The notes under the pieces are model-generated. The model saw only the letters and a program-made list of their open reading frames with translations. It was not told the origin of the DNA and made no database searches. Of a DNA stretch of 64,000 nucleotides, positions 10,770 through 22,699 are shown one piece after another (the first letter of the stretch is position 1; every line of letters begins with the position of its first letter). A program made the translations under genes and the position numbers. The stretch spans positions 82,749,495 through 82,813,494 of the forward strand of contig JALGPY010000005.1 of assembly GCA_023055425.1 (NCBI GenBank). The letters are read 5' to 3'. The DNA comes from Linanthus parryae. Its lineage: Eukaryota > Streptophyta > Magnoliopsida > Ericales > Polemoniaceae.

Positions 10770-12080
10770 TTAATCTCTTTCAAGGTGACCAAGGTTCAGG
10801 CTCTCCAGGTTGTTTCTCAAGTCTCTGAGAAATTGAAGTAGTGGCTTGATCTCGTGTCTTTTCCAGAGGTTCTGTTTCAAGGATTTGAACCTTAGTTTCA
10901 AGGCCTTGAAAATGCCTCCTTTGTTCCTGTGAGATATCCTTGCAACCTTTTGAGAATTCTTCTTCAGTATCTGAATCATGCTTGTTCAGGTTAAGATCTA
11001 CAAAACCATCACTCAAAGAACCATCATAGCTTTCATCAAAAATAACATGACTACTTTCTTCTACAAGCTTGGTTATCTTATTATAAACACCATAGGCTTT
11101 CATTGTATTTAAATATCTAAGAAAAATACCTTCATCACTTCTTGTATCAAACTTACAAAAAATTTCCTTACTATTATTGTGGATAAAACAGGTACAACAA
11201 AAAGGTCTGAAGAAATAAATGTTTGGCTTTATTCCTTTGAATAGCTCATAGGGATCTTCAAGATAGGTCTGATCAAGCACCTGTTTAGAATATTGTTTGT
11301 TGTATTCACAGCTTTTGCACAGTAATATTTTGGAAACTTGTTTTCAAGAAGCATTGTTATTGACATGTCTTCAAGAGTCCTGTTCTATCTTTCAAAAACT
11401 CCATTATGTTGAGGAGTTCTAGGAACAGAGAATTTGTGAGAGATACCATGCTTAGAACAGAAAATATCAAATTCTAGAGTATCAATGGGTCTAGAGGTAC
11501 TTACAAAGTTCTTTGGTATGAAGGAGCTTCTAGTTTGCTTGCCTTGAGCACATGCTTTGCAAACTTTTTCATCTTTGAACTTGATAGAGGGTAATCCTCT
11601 TACTAAGATTCAGGACTAGTTTATTCAAAGTGTGCAAGCTAATTTTTCCAAACTTTTTGTGCCAAAGGATTGAATCTTCTTTCAAGGCCTTGAGACACTG
11701 CTGATTTTCTTCTACAACTTTGTTGGTTTGAAAAAGTATAGACATTGTTTGGCCTAGAGGCAGTAATGATGCAATTTCCAAATTTCTCCTCATGAACCAC
11801 ACATTTCTCTTTGTCAAAAATAACCATATTACCATTATCACAAAGCTGAGATACACTAAGCAATTTAAATTTCAAACCATCAACTAGATATACATCAGAA
11901 ATAGAGTTTTCAAATCAGTACCAACTTTTCCAATACCAATAATGTTTCATTTGCCTTTGTCACAAGTGTGATTGAACCTTCAGATTGCACTTTCAATTAT
12001 GAGAATAAAGATCTCATTCTAATCACGTGTCTTGAGCAACCACTGTCCATAAACCATTTTTGTTCTTTGTTCTTGGTGAC
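10770..12080 (-). pseudogene. Protease and integrase remnants of element A
   Basis: From 12080 downwards the frames encode an aspartic-protease DSGCSRH motif, then KFKLLSVSQLCDNG (from 11875), a GAG-pre-integrase 'WHKKFGKI' segment near 11680, and integrase core fragments. The segment from 11280 gives DPYELFKGIKPN, F-x-RPFCCTCFIHN and SDEGIFLRY, typical of the copia integrase C-terminal region. Many stops and frameshifts are present. A perfect CAAGGCCTTG lies at 11683 at the same place as in element B (56722). Confidence 0.7.
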
Positions 12081-13531
12081 AACCTGCAAACACCAATCAC
12101 TTCCTTAACCATCTATTAAACCAAGTGTGGAATTTGGATTCATATTAAGGATCAACCATGTTAGGTGGTTTAACCCCCTTGGGAACCCAAATCTGTCTAA
12201 CTTATCCTTTGAGTTGGAAGGGAAACGAGTTCCTCATTTTGCGAGGGTCTCTTCTTCGGAAAGGACAAGTCATTTTAACATGACCAAATTTCTTTCAGTA
12301 ATGGAAGTTAGGAGAAGTTTTGCTTTCATCTTTCAAAAATCAGGTATTGTTCTTTCTTGGAAAATTTGGATTTTATGCAATACCTGTTTTTTGAACAGAC
12401 TTTGAACTTCCTACAAGAATCAGATTCAAAGTGTGTTCTTAGCCTACAAGCTTGGTTTTAATTGATTCAGACTTTTGAAGTTTCTCCGTTAGAGCAGTCC
12501 TTTGTTTATCTAATTCATCAACTTGATGTCCCAGATTAACAATGCTATCACTCAAAGATGAGTTCTCAGTGACTATATCCTTGACTTGTGTTTTCAAGGC
12601 TTTGAAACTGGTATTCAAGGCTTTGAAATCACTATAAATTTTCTTCTGAGAAATTTCAAGATTCTAATTCAAGCAAACAAGCTTCAAATTTTCTTTTGCT
12701 TGCTCATGAACTTTTTCTTTCAAATATCTTATTTCTTTCAGATATTCCTCTTCAGTTAAAAGCATTGTTATGAGATAATCTGAGACAACTTCTGTTGGTT
12801 TTGAAATTAAACAGTTTACCATTACCACAATGTTCTTTTCAGAACTGTCATCATGTTTGGCCATAAAACATAGGTTGGCATGCTATTCTTCAGAATCGGA
12901 GTCACTTGAAGTTTCTGAATCACTCCATGAAGCTATCATAGTTTTCTTTCTTCTATCATGATCGTTCTTATGAAAATTCTTGCTTTTCTTGTGCTGAAAA
13001 TCTCTTATCAAGTGTCTTGAATCACCACACTAAAAGAAATTCATAACTTTAGGCTTATTCCCATGTGAAGAATATTTACCTTTGTAGTCCTTGCTACTGG
13101 AGGATCTGTGTCTTCCTCTGTTGAATTGCTTGTTTCCAAAGTTTTTCTTCATTTTGAGAATTCTCATCAAGGCTTCGGAAATCAAATCATATGGATATTC
13201 ATCATCATCTTCAGTTTCAAGGCTTTGAGATGACTCATTTCCCTTTGCCTTGAGAGCGTGGTTCTTGACACTTTCTGGTAATGCTTCATCAGCTTGACTC
13301 ATTTTCCTTTGCCTTGAGAGCTAGGTCCTCAGATTTAGGAGTTTTGATCCCATCTTTCTCTGTGTAGAAAGTGTGAGGACCATTCTGAATGATAGTCCAA
13401 AGCTCTATGTCTTAATCAATGATGAACATTTTCATCAAATTTTTCTAATGAACAAAATTATCTCCACACAAGAAAGGAGGTATGTTAGCAGCACTTTCCT
13501 GAGAGAAACCACCATTACCTGATGTACTCAT
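12081..13531 (-). pseudogene. Gag of element A (internally deleted)
   Basis: ATG at 13531 opens a frame resembling the UBN2-type gag of elements B and D (STSGNGGFSQESAAN, then PPFLCGDNF). It soon meets stop codons, and the middle of gag is missing compared with B. The segment 13302-13030 resembles the SQSLETEDD region of B's gag; 12864-12664 resembles the MAKHD...coiled-coil part. A second zinc-knuckle-like block (GHVKMTCPFR) is near 12270. Gag would form the virus-like particle shell. Confidence 0.65.
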
Positions 13532-13560
13532 AATCACAAGATGGTTATATTTATGCAGTG

Positions 13561-13579
13561 ATACAAGCTCTGATACCAA
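13561..13579 (-). promoter_or_regulatory. Primer-binding site of element A
   Basis: Directly inside the LTR edge the minus strand reads TGGTATCAGAGCTTGTAT, matching the 3' end of plant initiator tRNA-Met, the usual minus-strand primer for copia elements. Confidence 0.75.
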
Positions 13580-13580
13580 T

Positions 13581-14826
13581 TGAAAGGGTGTACAGTAGGT
13601 AGAAATGCAGGATCAATACTCTAGAGAGGGGGTTGAATATAGTATGCCACCTTTTGCTAACACTTGCAAGAGAAGTGGTTTCAAAAGAGTTTGTATATAA
13701 AAAGTGTAGTTCAAGGCCTTGAACTGAGTTTCAAGTCCTTCGGATGAAAACAGTTATGTATAAAGAGAAGAAGTCTATTTCAAGTCCTTGAAATGATTTT
13801 CAAATCCTTGAAATGAAAATGTTTGAAAGCTGCAAGTAAACTAAGTATGAAACTGTAAAGAATATGCAAGAGACACAAGATGTATAGAGCTCAGTCCACT
13901 TGGACCTATGTCTCTACCTCAGGGATCTTCTTCCTCCAGGATTTCCAATTCAATTCTTATTAATCCATAGCTAAGCCCTAGAACTCAAGATTAGAGAGAT
14001 ACCTTACTCTATTACAGCTTGAGGTTCTCACTAACCTATCTTGTACCTGCTCTAGCTATCGGATTAACTAAGAGTTATCTATTTTTCACTTTGAAAAATC
14101 GTTTATAATGAAAGCTAGAAGTTTAAACAAGAAGATATACAAATGTAGTCCACAACAGAAGAACACAGAGAATGAAACTGCGGTAAGAATGCAGTGTTCT
14201 TCTGAGAATTGGATTGAGCATTTGATCTGCTTCTTTGTTGCTTGGAAATCATTCAATGTGGTTGAAAGTCTCTGTTTTTGACCGTTGAGTTGTGTCTTCA
14301 AATTCTTCAAACTGAGCTCCTTTTATACAGCTCATTTGACTTGCAAATCTTCGAGATTTTCAGCAACCAACTTTCCTATTTTGTAGGAAACAACTTTGAA
14401 TTCTCTAACAGTCTTCATTTAACGGATAGTTGATCAGTATCGTCAAAGATACTGATTTGATCTTGTTCATAAACATGTTGAGAAGCTGTCACACGAAATT
14501 GACTGGTCACAGAATCAAATTATCTCTGAATTTCCTTCCATGCAAAACTCAGGTTAGGATGTAAATCCTGTTAAATAGGAAATACATTTTCCTTGCAAAG
14601 CTAAGTCAAACAGATGGATTAAATACTGTTAAACATGTAATAATGCCTCGTCTTTCATTATCAAGTAACAATAGATCAAGCACATGGGTTTATGAGTTCA
14701 GTCAAGATCAGAAGCTCCCCCTAAGTATATGAAGTTGAAACTCAGTCAGTTCCAAGGCATTGAAAGGTGTTTCGAGGCCTATCTATTTCAAGTCTTTAAA
14801 ACTAATGAAACTGAATTGATCTTACA
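13581..14826 (-). repeat. 5' LTR of element A
   Basis: A 1246-bp LTR on the minus strand begins TGTAAGATC (14826) and ends ACACCCTTTCA (13581), next to the primer site. It carries the palindrome core CAAGGCCTTG at 13712 and several near-copies (13738, 13780, 13800). A partial second copy of this LTR, with the same downstream flank, is at 24729-25809. Because the flank is shared, that second copy comes from segmental duplication and not from a separate insertion. Confidence 0.75.
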
Positions 14827-15342
14827 CGATTTTTTTTATTTAGAACTTGAATTTATGGTTTATTGTTTTCTCTCTTCGGTAAAGTTTGATTTTTAGGCTA
14901 TTTAAGTCCTTCTTGTGGTCTTTTTGCCATTGTTGATTGATTATTGAGATTTATAGAAAATATGGAGTTTTTTAAGAACCCCATAGTGGTTCATTCATGA
15001 TTTCCCTTTCTATTCATTTCTTCTTACTGCTCCCATGAACGTCTAGATTCAGTTCAGCGTCATTATCCTCGTCTCTCATTGTCTTCAATGCTTCTTAATC
15101 CTTTCCCCCTCTTCAACGATTATTCTTTCCTGCTGTGCTCTAGATTTGGAACACAGTTCCTTTTCCTCTCTTTTTACAAAATGAATAAATAGATTCAATA
15201 TACATAAAATATTGTTGACAAGTAAGAATATCAGCAGTCAAAAATTTCTACAGTAACTAGTAAAATTTGTGTAGTAATTATCAGCACCATAAACTTTTAT
15301 ATAATCAGAGACATAATATCATATAAAATGCTGAACGTCACC

Positions 15343-15485
15343 ATTTTTTCTCAACCCTTCAAGTTCTCCCCTTATGTGGATTTTTTTTATTTTATGATGT
15401 GCTTATAGAAATATCTTAAAATCGATATTACCAACAATCATATCTTGACACGTAAGAGTTGAACTTGAAGGGTGAAGAAAAAAAG
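15343..15485. mobile_element. Foldback MITE-like element, copy 1
   Basis: About 36-bp imperfect terminal inverted repeats: ACCCTTCAAGTTCTCC near 15354 pairs with GAACTTGAAGGGTG near 15461, with matching T- and A-rich outer ends. Total length is about 143 bp with no coding capacity. No certain target-site duplication was seen, so the superfamily is not assigned. It predates the segmental duplication because copy 2 has it at the same place. Confidence 0.6.
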
Positions 15486-15927
15486 GTAAAGCATACCAGC
15501 CCTCATTTTGAAATAATCACTGTTAACTCTATTTTTAGGAGACTATCATATAATTATTTTTGTGCAATAAATGAAATACCTCTATCCATACAACCTACTT
15601 AGGTTACGAGAGATTTTATAAATTCAACATTTATACGATTTCGAGGTCGACATATGAATTTTATAAATTAAGGAGTGCACAATCAACTAAGTACATGACT
15701 AATTGCACACTTTTGAATTAATCACGGTTAAATAGATTAGAGATGTATATTTGGTATCTTGAAGTTCTACTTAAGAATATTATTTTTATTCAAGGTACAA
15801 CTTTATTAGTAGTTGTATGAATAATTTTTTACAACATAATTATTTTATAATTATGTGTAATTTTATTTTGGTAGTAACATGAAATTTATTTTTGTAGTTA
15901 AGAAACTTATGATTTGATGATAATTTG

Positions 15928-15960
15928 GTGTGTGTGTGTGTGGGGGGGGGGGGAGGGGGT
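15928..15960. repeat. (GT)n plus G-tract microsatellite, copy 1
   Basis: A GT repeat runs straight into a G-rich tract of about 12 plus more G. The matching site in copy 2 is at 26908-26938 with different repeat numbers. Confidence 0.85.
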
Positions 15961-16491
15961 AAAACACCATTCTCGAATTTGGATAAAAATAGGAGATATT
16001 ATTATTTAACTATCTGTTATAAAAATTATTGAATATTGTGGGAGACGAAAAACACTATTTTTCCACGGAAAAATTATGAAATAGTGCATTTGAGAGTAAT
16101 CTTTGGGAGGCCGAACAATATTTTCCTTAACATATAGTATTTGGCGTAAAATTTGATCTCCAATGTGGAATATGCTCTGAATTCTTTACGTCGACTTATG
16201 TAATAGTCTTGAACGTTATTGTGTATGTGTGCGCTCATTTGTTGAAGAAAAATCATTTATCAACACATTGAGGATCACAAATCAATTGAGAATTTATTAA
16301 TTCATTCACTTATTGTCTCATTTAGGAGTACACAAACATTCATACATTAGAGCTCTGATCCCTCAACTTTTCCACCAGTATAATGTCATTGATCGGTAGG
16401 TTATTCTATTCATTTATTCCAAAATAGTATTCAGGAAATCCCGAGATCTTCGTGCATCCTACCTCCGAATTATTGACTCTATCACAAAATA

Positions 16492-16888
16492 TCAAGGGCA
16501 CTTCGAACCCTTCAAACGGAAAGAACAATGGCAAAACTTCAGATTGGGATCTGCAGCTGGAATACAAGAAAGTATGTGGTCTGTGGACCTTGGGTAACCT
16601 ATCATGCATGCTTATCGACACAACGTAACCGAACATAGTTCCACAATGAAAAGGATTTTTTCACAGTTTATTTCATCAGCATTCACTATTCTTGTTGTTG
16701 CGACTGCATGAGTGAAAATAACGTAAAACATCCATCCAAAAATACTTTAATGTAAGGAACCTGGTTTTGGTTTAATTTATGAAATGGACTTATATACGGT
16801 TGAATGAAAGAGAAGTGAAAAACAAACCTGGCATGAAAATGGTGATGATCATGAGACAGCAAAAAATAGAAGAGAGCTTCATGGTCAT
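16492..16888 (-). pseudogene. Defensin-like (cysteine-rich secreted peptide) pseudogene, copy 1
   Basis: Two exons on the minus strand: 16888-16828 encodes a 20-residue signal peptide (MTMKLSSIFCCLMIITIFMP); after a 124-bp GT-AG intron, 16703-16492 encodes the mature part. The joined frame is 91 codons including the stop, in phase throughout. The mature part has eight Cys, including C-x3-C and C-x-C spacings, the signature of the cysteine-stabilised alpha-beta (defensin) fold, and the intron after the signal peptide is typical of plant DEFL genes. A TAA between the third and fourth Cys kills it. DEFL peptides act outside the cell in defence or signalling; the role of this one is unknown. An SCR-like (SCRL) identity is an alternative. 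Confidence 0.7.
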
Positions 16889-17485
16889 TAAGTACGCAAA
16901 CGTATCCTTTTTTTTCCAGATAATGAACATATTACATTCCTTCATTTATAGTTAGATTTTACCCATTGTTTTAATTTAAATTGGAGACACGATTAGTTAA
17001 TAGAAAATCTGGCAAACACAACTTTTTTCTAAAGAGAGCCGTCAATATTGGTATATGGTTGTTTAACCTTTTTTTCTTCCTTCGTTTAATCATTAAAAAT
17101 GAGATTAACTAGGAGGGCCATGTTAATTTTTCTAACTTGTACTAGCTTTGTACATTTTTATAAGAATTTGGATCTAGTTGATTTAAATACTCTAATCGTT
17201 AACCAACGAGCATAGGTAAAAGGGTATAATTGATATATTTAAATATTTTAATTCCAATCTTCCTTCATATTTGGACATGCAATCATTTTTCCCATCACAA
17301 AATTGGGTCAGTGATTTTTCAATGCTTATTGGTACAGCTCCAAACGAAATTTCTATCTAGCTCATCACATACTTTGTGTTTGAATGTGGAATCTAATTTT
17401 CATGATGTACGGTGCCATCACTAATAGAAATCGGTTTTTTACGAAGGTACTCTCTTCATTAAAAAAAAATGGTCATTAGATTGGA

Positions 17486-17490
17486 AACAC
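17486..17490 (+). repeat. Left target-site duplication of element C
   Basis: AACAC abuts the 5' LTR of C; the right copy is AATAC. The uninterrupted copy 2 has AATAT at the same place, so the left copy probably changed one base after insertion. Confidence 0.7.
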
Positions 17491-18232
17491 TGTTGGAATA
17501 TATGCGCTAGAGGCAATCTAGATTAGTATGAATTCATTTTGGCTAGAACATTCATTGTATTATTTGTTGGATATTTAATATAATGAAGTCCTTAAATTTA
17601 CAATTGTGTTGTTTATCTTAAATATCCCTAGTCCAGTATAATGATTAATAGGACAATAATTTGTAGACTAGTATGGGGTTGGATTGATATGGTGATATCA
17701 TGATCGAACACATGGGTGTGCATTAAGAGTAATGGCGCACTGGATTGACCCATCTCCGAGAAGGCTACATACACGTTATGTAAAGTCACAAGCGCTTCTC
17801 GTGGTGACAACGGTATTGTCACCCTTAGACATGAAGTCACTAGATTATCTAGTTGTGGATAATTGTGATTTTGGTAGCGTCAAACGCTACACCGTAACTA
17901 GGTAGTTATATAAGTACCGGATACGATGAGAAGCAAGCTTAGAAAACGTAGTAGACGTAGATATAATTTGTCCCTCCCACATAACGGGAGCAAATATCCG
18001 AGGCCACTCGAGGGATAGTGCTTATAGAATGTTCGGCCAAACTGAAATTAATCAATATGGGATATTGATGTTATTTGTACGAATAAGGCTATTCCCAGGA
18101 TCGAGAAACTATGGATTGGATATACGTGTGTGACTTGTATGTCTCGTGTCCAATCCGGATATGAGGACAAAGGGATGTGACAATTACTTGCACAAGTTTT
18201 GTCGGATGAATATTCTATTAGTGCGCTAGAAC
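17491..18232 (+). repeat. Truncated 5' LTR of element C
   Basis: 742 bp matching the first part of the 3' LTR (20098-20840), ending at 'ctagaac' where the two copies diverge. At 18233 the sequence passes into pol, so the LTR tail, primer-binding site and 5' internal region were lost in one deletion. Confidence 0.85.
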
Positions 18233-20085
18233 TAGGAAACTAAGGGTTACTAGTTCTACAAAGTCTCCTTTCAATAAGAAAAGTGAGTTTTTCTCTAAAG
18301 AAGAAAGTGGGAGGACTGTAGAAATTGAAGAAATTCAAGAACCACAAATCACTGAACCAACTATGGAACATGAACAAGATCCACAAGGAGTTGTGGAACA
18401 GCCTGTTCAGGTAACACAGGAGATTCGTAGATCTAGTATAGTACGCCAGGAACCCGAGAGGTATGGACTTCTCGTGACAGACTCTGGTGACTGAATTCTC
18501 ATAGATGATGAGCCTACTACCTATGAAGAGGCCATGAAAGGGCCAGACTCTCAGAAGTGGCTAGAAGCCATGAGATCCGAGATGGAATCCATGTATATCA
18601 ACAAAGTATGGACTTTGGTGGAACCACCGGAAGGGGCGAGACCCATAGGGTTCAAGTGGGTCTTCAAGAAGAAGATCGACATGGATGGTAATGTGATTAC
18701 CTATAACGGCCGATTGGTAGCTAAAGGATTCAGACAGATTCAATGTATTGACTATGATTAAACCTTTTCACTAGTCGCTATGACCAAATCCGTCCGAATC
18801 CTACTTGCCATTGCAGCATACTACGACTATGAGATTTGGCAAATGGATGTCAAAACAGCATTCCTTTATGGGGATCTCCTCGAGGACGTGTATATGATAC
18901 ACCCGGAGGGTTTTGAAGATCCAAAGCAAGCCAACAAAGTTTGTAAGCTGCAGCGATCCATTTATGGATTGAAGCAAGCTTCTAGGAGTTGGAATCGAAG
19001 TTTTGATGAAGTAGTCAAAGTGTTTGGCTTCATCAAAAATGAAGATGAGTCTTGTTTCTACAAGAAAGTTAGTGGGAGCTCTGTAGCTTTTCTGGTCTTG
19101 TATGTGGATGACATACTACTCATTGGAAACGACGTTCCCATGCTGCAATCTGTTAAAGATTGGCTAGCAAAATGTTTCTCAATGAAAGACTTAGGGGAAG
19201 CAGCCTACATACTTGGTATAAAGATCTATAGAGATAGATCTAGAAGACTGCTAGGCCTAAGTCAAAGTACATATATTCACAAGATGTTGATGCGGTTCAA
19301 CATGCAAGATTTCATGAAGGGATTCTTTCCCATGTCACATGGAATCACTCTTTCGAAGAGTGGTGGTCCTTCCAATGAGATTGAGAAGAAATGCATGAGT
19401 AGAATTCCCTCTGCCTCGGCCATAGGATCTATCATGTACGCCATGTTATGTACTAGACCCGATGTGTCATATGCCTTGACTATGACAAGCAGATACCAAT
19501 CTTATCCGGGTGAGAGTCACTGGATTGCAGTCAAGAACATCCTAAAGTCTTTAAGAAGAACTAAGGATGCTTTCTTGATATTTGGCGGTGAGGAAGAGTT
19601 GTATGTAAGGGGTTACATGGATGCAAGCTACCAAACCGACAGAGATGACTTTAGATCACAGTCGGGATATGTGTTTTGACTGAATGGAGCAGCGGTGAGC
19701 TGGAAGAATTCCAAGCAAGAGACGGTGTCTGATTCCAAGCAAGAGTACATTGTTGCAAATGGCACAGCAAAACAAGCTGTTTTGATCAGAAAATTTGTTT
19801 CTGAACTTGGTATGGTTCCTAGCATTGAGGATCCAGTAGAGTTGTACTGTGCAACACTGGGGCGATCGCGCAATCAAAGGATCCCATGTCACACCACAAA
19901 TCCAAGCACGTGCTCAGGAATTTTCATCTTATTCGAGATATTATCGATAGGGGAGACGTTCGGATATGCAAGATTCCTACAGATGAGAATCTGTAAGATC
20001 CACTTACAAAGCCGCTTGTTCAGTGGAAGTATGAAGGGCACACTAGGAGCATTGACATACGAGATGCATCAAATTGGCTCTAGTG
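18233..20085 (+). pseudogene. Copia RT-RNase H of element C (nonsense-broken)
   Basis: One frame runs from the acidic integrase-RT linker (GRTVEIEEIQEPQ) through RT, with MDVKTAFLYGDL, IYGLKQASRSWN and catalytic YVDD at 19101-19112, into RNase H with FGGEEELYVRGYMDAS and DDFRSQSGYVF. Stops interrupt it at 18492 (TGA), 18759 (TAA, in the normally E-containing YDETFS) and 19677 (TGA, where a Cys is expected). A frameshift near 19860 scrambles the RNase H C-terminus. RNase H ASWKNSKQET is recognisable. The element had no working pol. Confidence 0.88.
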
Positions 20086-20097
20086 CAAGTGGGAGAC
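20085..20097 (+). promoter_or_regulatory. Polypurine tract of element C
   Basis: gcaagtgggagac lies immediately before the 3' LTR start, the usual plus-strand priming site. Confidence 0.7.
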
Positions 20098-21514
20098 TGG
20101 TTGAATAGATTCCCCAGAGGCAATCTAGTTTAGTATGAATTCATTTTGGCTAGAACATTCATTGTATTATTTATTGGATATTTAATATAATGAAGTCCTT
20201 AAATTTACAATATTGTTGTTTATCTTAAATATCCCTGTTCCAGTATAATCATTAATAGGACAATCATCTATAGACTAGTATGGGGTTGGATTGATATGGA
20301 GATATCATGATCCAACACGTGGGTGTGCATTAAGGGTAATGGCGCAATGGATTGACCCATCTCCGAGAAGGCTACATACACGTTATGTAAAGTCACAAGC
20401 GCTTCTCGTGGTGACAACGGTATTGTCATCCTTAGACTTGAAGTCACTAGATTATCTAGTTGTGGATTATTGTGATTTCGGTAGCGTCAAACGCAACACC
20501 ATAACTGGGTAGCTATAAAGGCGTGTACCGGATACAATGAGAAGCACGCTTAGAAATAGTAGTAGACGTGGACAGAATTTTTCCGTCACACATATCGGGA
20601 GCAAGTATCCGAGGCCACTCGAGGATATAGAATGTCTGGCCAGACTCAAATAAATCAATATGGGATATTGATGTTATTTGTACGAATAAGGCTATTCCCA
20701 GGATCGAGAAACTATGGATTGGATATACGAGTGTGACTTGTATGTCTCGTGTCCAATCCGGATATGAGGACAAAGGGATGTAACAATTACTTGCACAAGG
20801 TTCGTCGGATGACTATTCTATTAGTTGGCTAGAACGGATGTCTTGCTAGAGACCGCTCCATATTAGCAAATTGTTGCTAACAACTAGATAGAACCTATGA
20901 GGTCACACGCTATATAGAGATGAACTAGATTTCGGAATTAATTAATGTGAGTAAATAATTAGAAGGATCACTTTGCAACACCTTGCAAACTTAGTAGGAC
21001 TAATTTGCAAGGAAGGGACTAAACCGAATTCTAGTAGGACTAGAATAGGTCCTTTAGGTAGTTAACAAGGATTTGTTGGACTAGATATAGGATGCTCCTT
21101 CCATCCTTCACACAGTTATGAATCTATTATTCATAACTTGAGTGGGAAAGAACAAAGGAGAGATAGAAAGCAACAAGAGGGCCGAACTCGACCCCCATGC
21201 AGCCGCCCCGTCCCTGTCGGCCAACCAAGGAGGCCGAATCCTCCTTGTTTCCTCGTGTTGTGTGATTTCTTCTTCCTCTACCTCCGGTCCAAGCTAGCAC
21301 AATGTAGAAGGAGGTTATAGATCTCAACTCTAAGCGTGGATAATCCGTAGAGACGTGACACAATACTCATTACAAGTCATCACAGGAGAAACCCTAAGGT
21401 GTGTAACATGATTCTTCCTTTACCATCGTTATGCTTCTCTTCCTGTGATCCTTGGAGGGTATTGAATGGATAACTTATCTTTTTCCGCTGCGTATCCATG
21501 ATCTAAACCCTACA
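20098..21514 (+). repeat. 3' LTR of element C
   Basis: A 1417-bp LTR, full length on this side. The first bases (tggttgaatag) have drifted from the 5' copy (tgttggaatat), but from 'gaggcaatctag' the two match closely. It contains the inverted repeat GTGACAA/TTGTCA that is also in the 5' LTR (17804-17822). No gene lies within it. Confidence 0.85.
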
Positions 21515-21519
21515 AATAC
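21515..21519 (+). repeat. Right target-site duplication of element C
   Basis: AATAC follows the LTR end CCCTACA and leads back into host sequence GACGACATTTTC, which continues in copy 2 at 28406. Confidence 0.75.
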
Positions 21520-22226
21520 GACGACATTTTCTCGTCCGCATGTGGTGGGGATAGCTATATCGTTAGTCTGACCAACCACGAAATCTAGACTTGGTTGTTA
21601 GAAGAGGCGACGACATTGCCGACTACACATGTTCATCCTGTAAAAACTTTGCCCAAAACTTTGTCGGCCATATTTTTACGTGGTTTAAACCCTTTCTGAC
21701 GAGCATTCGACTATAATTATTTGTCATTTGACCTATGCCAACTAGTTTGCAACTCGGTTTCACGACCTTTATTACGATAATCTCATTTAAGTCGACGATT
21801 TTGCAGTTGTATAATTTTATTAACGCATCAATTTTTGTTTTGGTAAAGTCCTTAAAATAATAACGTGATCGCCGTGATATAACTTTGGCTTACTAACATG
21901 CGCATTAGGTTTGTATAATGTCTTCTTTATAGACAAATACTTATGTAGTTTCCTATTTCAAATATTTTTATGCCTATACAAATAAGTTGTTGGTGATACC
22001 TTTTTTATACTCACGCATAACAAAATTACATGTTCATACCCAAATGAACTCGTTTGTGATCTCTTTTCACCTCACACATAACACAAATAAACTACCTAGA
22101 GGAACTTGCAAAATCCACAAACATAGGATCCAAAGCTGTTACACTACTGAGCCTAACATGGCAAAACCCAAAATAACACAATATTGTTTCATGGATCATT
22201 AAAGTACAAAAATAATACTGAACGCA

Positions 22227-22511
22227 TTAGTAGCCAAAAACATAGGCAAAACCCTTAAGTTTTAAATATTCCACAACATCGTTGTAGTTGGTGTTGTTAG
22301 TTTCAAAATAAACCCATAGCATTGTTCTTACCGATGTATTTACCACATGGTACCTAAGAGACCGACTAAGTCTGCACGCTGTCGATTTGGAATAAAAAGA
22401 ACGGTCGTTGATGACCTGCAGTTTCAGAATGGATTCCGCCGTCATCTTCACCATTTGTTTCTATTATAAAAAAGGAAAAACGATTAACACCATAACAAGA
22501 AAATTATACAT
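22227..22511 (-). pseudogene. Unrecognised small secreted-type pseudogene, copy 1
   Basis: On the minus strand from 22511 an ATG opens a hydrophobic leader (MYNFLVMVLIVF). It breaks by a one-base loss compared with copy 2, and a longer frame (22454-22227) continues through LQVINDRSFYSKSTAC and ends in a Tyr-rich tail. The same region in copy 2 (29398-29210) keeps an unbroken leader. Alternatively the T-rich stretch ending in TAATAG could be an intron acceptor and this frame a 3' exon. I do not recognise the family. Confidence 0.35.
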
Positions 22512-22699
22512 GAAGAGAGAATTAGGAATCTAACATGCACTTTGGAAACCTTGTCTTGGTAATCTAGTTTGAATTAAATATCCTAATAACTGAATTTATA
22601 TGTAAAAGTTGAATATAAAAATAATTCACGGATATAAGAAAAAATAATTGATGTATGACACACAACAAGGAACATCAAACAAGAAAAGTCGCATTCATG

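Larger units (their letters stand above)
7586..14826 (-). mobile_element. Decayed SIRE-like Ty1/copia element A, lacking its 3' LTR
   Basis: Reading on the minus strand from 14826: 5' LTR (14826-13581), initiator-Met-type primer site, UBN2-like gag, protease, integrase, RT, RNase H and the first part of an extra ORF. Long LTRs plus an ORF after RNase H suggest the SIRE/Maximus lineage (inferred). The 3' LTR expected at the left is missing: the sequence passes from an internal 'ctccccctttttgac' (reverse of a polypurine-like motif also present in element B near 61889) into the end of the Tat LTR. Whether the loss is a deletion or the Tat element inserted there cannot be settled here. All ORFs are broken. 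Confidence 0.8.
17491..21514 (+). mobile_element. Internally deleted Angela/Ikeros-like Ty1/copia element C
   Basis: The element starts TGTTGGAATATATGCGCTAG and ends CCCTACA, with AACAC/AATAC flanks. It keeps about 740 bp of its 5' LTR, fused directly to the integrase-RT linker, then RT, RNase H, polypurine tract and a full 3' LTR. The rest of the 5' LTR, primer site, gag, protease and integrase core are missing. RT wording (EMESMYINKVWTLVEPPEG) and LTR start are typical of the Angela/Ikeros group. The comparison with 28380-28420 gives the empty site. Confidence 0.88.

Noticed and set aside
12127..12405. Plus-strand 92-codon frame
   Set aside because: Opposite the gag zinc-knuckle region of element A, which explains its length.
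21127..21363. Minus-strand 78-codon frame in element C
   Set aside because: Inside the 3' LTR with no domain and overlapping frames on both strands.
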